Origin: Thermoplasmatota archaeon
Lineage (GTDB): Archaea > Thermoplasmatota > E2 > DHVEG-1
Direction of reading: 5' to 3'
Length of the DNA stretch: 9,398 bases
Assembly (NCBI GenBank): GCA_018824925.1
Contig: JAHJFH010000166.1
Location: forward strand, 1 to 9,398
Both the position numbers and the translations under genes were made by a program. Below the pieces are notes generated by a model that ran no database searches, was not told where the DNA came from, and was given only the letters and a program-made list of their open reading frames with translations. This document shows positions 6,107 to 9,398 of the stretch, piece by piece; the first letter of the stretch is position 1; the number at the start of each line of letters is the position of its first letter.

Positions 6107-6198
6107 GTGGGGGACGGGATGCATTGGATAGGAGGAATGATCCTTTAGTGGAAAGCAGATACCTAAAGAAGTCTCCCCATTTCTTGCTTTGTCCCCCA
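6107..6198. ncRNA. Candidate structured RNA, strand undecided
   Basis: This roughly 90-nt segment is richer in G and C than its flanks and closed by TGGGGGAC (6108-6115) with GTCCCCCA (6191-6198), a perfect 8-bp helix. Inside, 6117-6125 pairs with 6136-6143 (8 bp, bulged G6121, 10-base loop containing GGAGG). AAAGCA (6152-6157) pairs with TGCTTT (6185-6190), and AGAAGT (6167-6172) with ATTTCT (6179-6184). The 3' strands of three helices are thus contiguous from 6179 to 6198, allowing one long stack. Loop bases GGAG (6131-6134) and CTCC (6173-6176) could kiss. Plus-strand reading keeps two G-U pairs. Minus-strand reading has the better TATA box and an immediate T-rich end. I recognise no known RNA family. 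The flanking genes are the L1 operon end and the 3' end of the C25 protease gene. Confidence 0.45.
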
Positions 6199-6203
6199 GA
6201 ATC

Positions 6204-6224
6204 TAAATAAAATAATTTTATTTA
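6204..6224. terminator. AT-only palindrome, possible bidirectional terminator
   Basis: TAAATAAAAT (6204-6213) and ATTTTATTTA (6215-6224) form a perfect 10-bp inverted repeat around a single A. In either direction the second arm is T-rich, so it could terminate both a plus-strand RNA ending near 6200 and minus-strand transcription from the protease gene. It overlaps the minus-strand TATAAATA box at 6219-6226, so it may instead be promoter DNA. Confidence 0.4.
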
Positions 6225-6226
6225 TA
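6219..6226 (-). promoter_or_regulatory. TATA box facing the candidate RNA, minus strand
   Basis: On the minus strand the bases read TATAAATA, preceded by GAAAAG. A start about 26 nt downstream falls at 6196-6198, exactly where the G-rich 5' strand of the closing helix begins on that strand. This is the stronger of the two promoter candidates for the 6107-6198 segment. Confidence 0.4.
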
Positions 6227-6330
6227 CTTTTCCTTAGTGACATTCCTCCATATGTTTTTTTAAACAACAGGAGTACTATATAATAAATATTAAAAGCATA
6301 TTTTATTGGGTTAAATGTTGCATTAAATGA

Positions 6331-8232
6331 TTAATTGGTGGGATATCCTCCAACCATTAAACTTGGGTCACCAAACAGTAAATATTCCTCAATAGTGAAA
6401 TAATCCTTGTACACATTCGCGATATAGTCATTCTGTGCTAGGGTAAGCATCATACCTACTGATCGTCCGGGGGCATAGGCTCTAAAAAACGCTACATCAA
6501 GATACCCTGCACCAGCATGAGCGCCGTTGGTATCCACCCAACTATATGCCGATCGTGTAGCACCAATAGTCGCAATTGCACCACCATCAGGTTCAGTGAG
6601 AAACCGCCAGGCGAAACAGGGGAAAAACTTCAAGGGATCATTATCAACTTTCCCCAGTGTTATAAGTAAATCAATTAAATCTCGATAATATTGTCGAAGA
6701 TCAGTGATATTAAAATCTAGCTTCCCCGTTAAACATGCATCAAAAAAGATAATCGGAAGCTGCTCCTGATTTTCTAAATATTGAATAAAGGGAGTATAGT
6801 ACAATGGTTGTGTGAGCGTCATTTTACGTCGCAGTGAATTCGGTCGATACGTACTCCATCCATGTTCAAACCCATGACCAGCATAGGTTACAAATCCAAC
6901 ACCAGAATTAATAGCATTATTAAACGTAATTGCATTGAGATTTCGATCCGATGTCCAGAGGGTAATATGCTCAAACTCAGGGAGTTCCTCCATTACTTGC
7001 TTATTGGTTATTTCTCCCTCATACACAAAGGGAAGGGCACCCATACCAAGGGGAAATGTATCACCACCCGCCAGCGCAATTCTATCAAACCATGAGGCCC
7101 CATAGGTCGTTGTCTCATACGTAATAATCTTTTGTACCAGTAGCTCAACTTCAGTTGTGTTTACACATGCCAAACGACCAACATGTACATCCGCAAATAA
7201 ATCAACCGCATCAAGATTGTTAATCTGTGGGGGCCATCCACCAAGCTGCTGTACCTCACCAAATCGATTATTTTCATTTGCATCCCAGGAACAAAACAGC
7301 ATATCTGCATCATAGATATCAGAAAAATATAAATCAGAAAGAACATCTGGCTCCCAGGGAGATGCATAGGTAATCCGTGTTGGAAGACGCTGTACATCAC
7401 CCACTAACAGCACATATGTAATATTCCATTGTTCCACAGCATCCTTGATACACAATTTCATATCTTCAGCCCCATCACGACCGGCATAGATACTCTGAAT
7501 ATCTTCATATGTCATGATGGTTGTCACAAGCCCCATCGCATTTTTATGTGTAAGCAATGGCTCCAACACTTCTGAATAAGCCTCCGGAGCAATAATCAAC
7601 ATATCATAGGCATCAGAACGACTTACCTGAACCCCTGGATTAGAGGTATACTCTATCTTAACCTCAAATCCTGCGCAAAAGGAAAAAGATGATGCATCCT
7701 TTGCATACCGCACCGGATACAGCTGAAGTGACACAAACAACACATGCTCATTATCACGATTTAACCCAGCACCCATCGTCACCGAATACCAACTCTCAGG
7801 GTACAGCACACCAGACGCCCATGCATCCTCCACATGAGTGGATTTAGCTATACTTTTCATTCCAATTAAAGCACGTGGTGGAACCATAATCAACGAATCA
7901 GCAATCGGAATCATTTCAATCAACTGTGGCCGAACATCCACTGAGCATATGGTAGATCCAATTGGTAATTCATACAGCATCGTCGATACCGGAAGCATTG
8001 GTAGTCCCTCTGTTGTTAACACAGACGTACATTCCTGCACATCAACACCCATGCCCTCACCTGTCTGAGACAGTTGTGGCATAGAAAATACCACCTCATC
8101 TTTCACCGACATCACGGTATGTTCACCACCAGATACCTCAGCACCCAGTGAATTCACGGGAAGAATCATCATTAAAATTATTGAAATAACCCCAAGATAC
8201 TTCAATAACGCCTTTTTGTGTATATGTTTCAT
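6331..8232 (-). CDS. Secreted C25 (gingipain-like) cysteine peptidase
   Basis: The product has 633 residues from the ATG at 8232. MKHIHKKALLKYLGVISIIL is a basic start plus hydrophobic core of a signal peptide, with cleavage likely near NSLGA (27-31). Residues about 32-200 resemble an N-terminal prodomain. From about 208 (YDMLIIAP) to 626 is a Peptidase_C25 caspase-like fold, with GFVTYAGHGFEHGW (446-459) carrying catalytic His453 and PIIFFDACLTG (493-503) carrying catalytic Cys500. LLFGDPSL (618-625) is the usual end of the domain. No C-terminal sorting domain, membrane anchor or surface repeat is present, so the enzyme is probably released outside the cell. In-frame starts at 8250 (GTG) and 8244 (ATG) would add 6 or 4 residues, but 8232 follows a GGGGGAT Shine-Dalgarno and begins the signal peptide directly. 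Cleavage specificity cannot be read from the sequence. Confidence 0.88.
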   Translation of the reverse strand: MKHIHKKALLKYLGVISIILMMILPVNSLGAEVSGGEHTVMSVKDEVVFSMPQLSQTGEGMGVDVQECTSVLTTEGLPMLPVSTMLYELPIGSTICSVDVRPQLIEMIPIADSLIMVPPRALIGMKSIAKSTHVEDAWASGVLYPESWYSVTMGAGLNRDNEHVLFVSLQLYPVRYAKDASSFSFCAGFEVKIEYTSNPGVQVSRSDAYDMLIIAPEAYSEVLEPLLTHKNAMGLVTTIMTYEDIQSIYAGRDGAEDMKLCIKDAVEQWNITYVLLVGDVQRLPTRITYASPWEPDVLSDLYFSDIYDADMLFCSWDANENNRFGEVQQLGGWPPQINNLDAVDLFADVHVGRLACVNTTEVELLVQKIITYETTTYGASWFDRIALAGGDTFPLGMGALPFVYEGEITNKQVMEELPEFEHITLWTSDRNLNAITFNNAINSGVGFVTYAGHGFEHGWSTYRPNSLRRKMTLTQPLYYTPFIQYLENQEQLPIIFFDACLTGKLDFNITDLRQYYRDLIDLLITLGKVDNDPLKFFPCFAWRFLTEPDGGAIATIGATRSAYSWVDTNGAHAGAGYLDVAFFRAYAPGRSVGMMLTLAQNDYIANVYKDYFTIEEYLLFGDPSLMVGGYPTN

Positions 8233-8253
8233 ATTATCCCCCATTACCACAAC

Positions 8254-8270
8254 GTATCAGAATCTGATAC
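8254..8270. promoter_or_regulatory. 17-bp palindrome in the C25 leader
   Basis: GTATCAGAATCTGATAC is a perfect dyad of two 8-bp arms around one A. It lies between the TATA box (8311-8320) and the ribosome binding site of the protease gene, about 20-35 nt downstream of the predicted start site. It may be an operator for a dimeric repressor or, as RNA, an 8-bp hairpin with almost no loop; the DNA role seems more likely because of the tight centre. Confidence 0.6.
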
Positions 8271-8310
8271 AATCATGTTTTCATTTCGCTACTGTTATAG
8301 TGACTGTATA

Positions 8311-8320
8311 TTATATATAA
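8311..8320 (-). promoter_or_regulatory. TATA box of the C25 peptidase gene
   Basis: The self-complementary TTATATATAA is a near-consensus TATA box. Used on the minus strand, start would fall near 8289, giving a leader of about 57 nt that contains the 17-bp palindrome and a GGGGGAT ribosome binding site. Confidence 0.6.
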
Positions 8321-8409
8321 GTTTTTACATACAGATTCCTGTACATCTCATCAAAAACCCCACCATAACTAAAAAAATCACCCAATCTCTCCCTACCACA
8401 ACACGAGAG

Positions 8410-8430
8410 CTAAGACTAAGACTTTATATA
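8410..8430 (+). promoter_or_regulatory. Promoter of the uS12 operon
   Basis: TTTATATA (8423-8430) is a consensus TATA box. Directly before it CTAAGA is repeated (8410-8415, 8416-8421), in the place of the TFB recognition element. Start near 8453 gives a leader of about 25 nt containing AAGGTGA (8468-8474), complementary to the 16S 3' end, 3 nt before the ATG at 8478. Confidence 0.65.
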
Positions 8431-8477
8431 TGAAAAGCTGTATACTGCCTCACTTCTCATACATATAAAGGTGACTT

Positions 8478-8909
8478 ATGGGTAAAGGAATGTATGCCGC
8501 ACGTAAGCTAAAAAAAGATCGGCAAACCAAACAATGGAGCGATCGCTACTACAAACGACGGGTACTCCATCTCAAACAAAAATCCGACCCCCTCGGAGGC
8601 GTACCCCAAGCTAAAGGTATCGTCATCGAAAAAGTCGGTATAGAAGCAAAACAGCCAAACTCAGCTATCCGTAAATGCGTAAAAATTCAACTCATTAAAA
8701 ACGGTCGACAAATCACTGCCTTTGCCCCCGGAGATAATGCCATCGGCTTCATCGACGAACACGACGAAGTTGTCGTTGAAGGAATCGGCGGTCGTATGGG
8801 CCGCAGTTACGGTGACATCCCCGGCGTTCGATTCAAAGTCATTAAAGTCAATGATGTATCCTTAAATGAACTTGTTCACAAAAAAATTGAGAAACCAATG
8901 AGACGATAA
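8478..8909 (+). CDS. rps12: Small-subunit ribosomal protein uS12
   Basis: uS12 sits at the decoding centre and shapes codon-anticodon fidelity. The product has 143 residues, the usual archaeal/eukaryotic S23-type length, with the N-terminal extension MGKGMYAARKLKKDRQ. The conserved loops KQPNSAIRKC (58-67) and PGVRFKV (115-121) are intact. It is the first gene of a str-type operon here, with its own promoter divergent from the protease gene. In many euryarchaea it follows RNA polymerase, L30e and NusA genes, which are not upstream here. uS7 starts 2 bp after the stop. Confidence 0.97.
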   Translation: MGKGMYAARKLKKDRQTKQWSDRYYKRRVLHLKQKSDPLGGVPQAKGIVIEKVGIEAKQPNSAIRKCVKIQLIKNGRQITAFAPGDNAIGFIDEHDEVVVEGIGGRMGRSYGDIPGVRFKVIKVNDVSLNELVHKKIEKPMRR

Positions 8910-8911
8910 AC

Positions 8912-9398
8912 ATGACCGAAAAAACCACCTCACCAACCGCAAGTTTCTTTCCCGCCCTTGACAAATATGACATGAGCACGGTAACCATTGAAGATAAAGG
9001 TCTCGAACGCTACATTAACATTGAAACAAAAGACTTCTTCCTTGGCGCACCACACGCTAACCGTCTTTTCGGAAAATCAAATCTCTCCACCATCGAACGT
9101 ATCATGAACAACCTCATGCGAACCGAGAACTATTCTGGAAAAAAAACCAAATCCTACAAAGTATTACGTGACGCCATTGAAATAATCGAAAAGAAAACCA
9201 AAACCAACCCCATGCAATCCATCGTTGACGCCCTTCAAAACGCAGCACCAAAAGAAGAAACCACTCGTTTACGATTCGGGGGAATCAATGTACCAAAAGC
9301 CGTTGATATTGCCCCTCAACGACGACTCGATATCGCCATACGTAATATCTGCCTAGGCGCCTGTAATGCCAGCCATAAAAACAAAAAATCTATAGAAA
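8912..9398 (+). CDS. rps7: Small-subunit ribosomal protein uS7, 3' end outside window
   Basis: The frame stays open to the last base, giving 162 residues; archaeal uS7 is usually about 190-215, so the C-terminal part lies beyond the window. uS7 nucleates assembly of the 30S head and lines the E site. Recognisable segments are FGKSNLSTIERIMNNLMR (53-70) and NPMQSIVDALQNAAP (99-113), with TTRLRFGG and VDIAPQRRLDIAI following. The N-terminal extension (about 1-40) is typical of archaea. The ATG at 8912 lies 2 bp after the uS12 stop with only a weak ribosome binding site, suggesting translational coupling. aEF2 would be the expected next gene by comparison with other archaea. Confidence 0.94.
   Translation, partial: MTEKTTSPTASFFPALDKYDMSTVTIEDKGLERYINIETKDFFLGAPHANRLFGKSNLSTIERIMNNLMRTENYSGKKTKSYKVLRDAIEIIEKKTKTNPMQSIVDALQNAAPKEETTRLRFGGINVPKAVDIAPQRRLDIAIRNICLGACNASHKNKKSIE

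Noticed and set aside
6025..6210. Plus-strand open frame of 61 codons
   Set aside because: It has no family resemblance or good ribosome binding site, and it overlaps the structured segment whose base pairing explains the sequence better.
6163..6243. Minus-strand 26-codon frame preceded by GGAGGA
   Set aside because: The Shine-Dalgarno would be only one base from the ATG, too close to work normally, and the peptide has no recognisable feature.
8233..8250. Upstream GTG/ATG starts for the C25 protease
   Set aside because: They would place the GGGGGAT ribosome binding site inside the coding sequence and put polar residues before a standard signal peptide.
8218..8433. Plus-strand open frame of 71 codons in the divergent promoter region
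   Set aside because: It begins inside the protease signal peptide region, spans both TATA boxes and the palindrome, and has no coding character.
1..9398. CRISPR array, insertion sequence or prophage
   Set aside because: No regularly spaced repeats, transposase, terminal inverted repeats or phage genes were seen.

Overview
The window is archaeal chromosome, AT-rich, from a euryarchaeal-type lineage. The evidence is the archaeal/eukaryotic forms of ribosomal proteins uL1, uL10 (P0), P1-type L12, uS12 and uS7, a TiaS (tRNA-Ile2 agmatidine synthase) gene, TATA-box promoters about 26 nt from inferred start sites, several apparently leaderless mRNAs, and a tRNA gene with no encoded CCA. A secreted gingipain-like C25 protease and a uL1 gene with no uL11 directly upstream would fit a Thermoplasmata-related archaeon (for example the MBG-D type). 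That lineage call is inference.

Layout. Bases 1-338 hold no recognisable gene, only AT-rich sequence with small hairpins. A tRNA-Gly(GCC) gene lies on the minus strand (339-411). A secreted CrtC/AttH-type lipocalin-fold protein (539-1630, +) converges on tiaS (1637-3019, -). tiaS is divergent from a conserved archaeal HTH protein (3018-3980, +), and the two start codons share one CATG tetranucleotide. The ribosomal stalk operon uL1-uL10-L12 follows (4081-5951, +) and ends in a hairpin plus T-tract. Bases 6014-6330 contain no protein gene but a compact segment (about 6108-6198) that can fold into a closed multi-helix RNA, flanked by TATA-like and T-rich elements on both strands. Next is a secreted C25 cysteine protease (6331-8232, -). 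A bidirectional promoter region (8233-8477) separates it from the start of a str-type operon, uS12 and uS7 (+); uS7 runs off the window end.

How the genes work together. Most of the window serves translation: a tRNA, a tRNA-modifying enzyme, the L1 arm, the GTPase-recruiting stalk and the decoding-centre/head proteins of the small subunit. Two exported proteins are interleaved with them. First genes of transcripts tend to be leaderless or carry a short leader, with a shared TTGxTCACATG-like start context. Internal operon genes use Shine-Dalgarno sites, strongest for L12.

The most interesting unexplained signal is the possible structured RNA in 6107-6200. Its strand is not settled, and it contains two alternative 3' partners for the same G-rich 5' strand.
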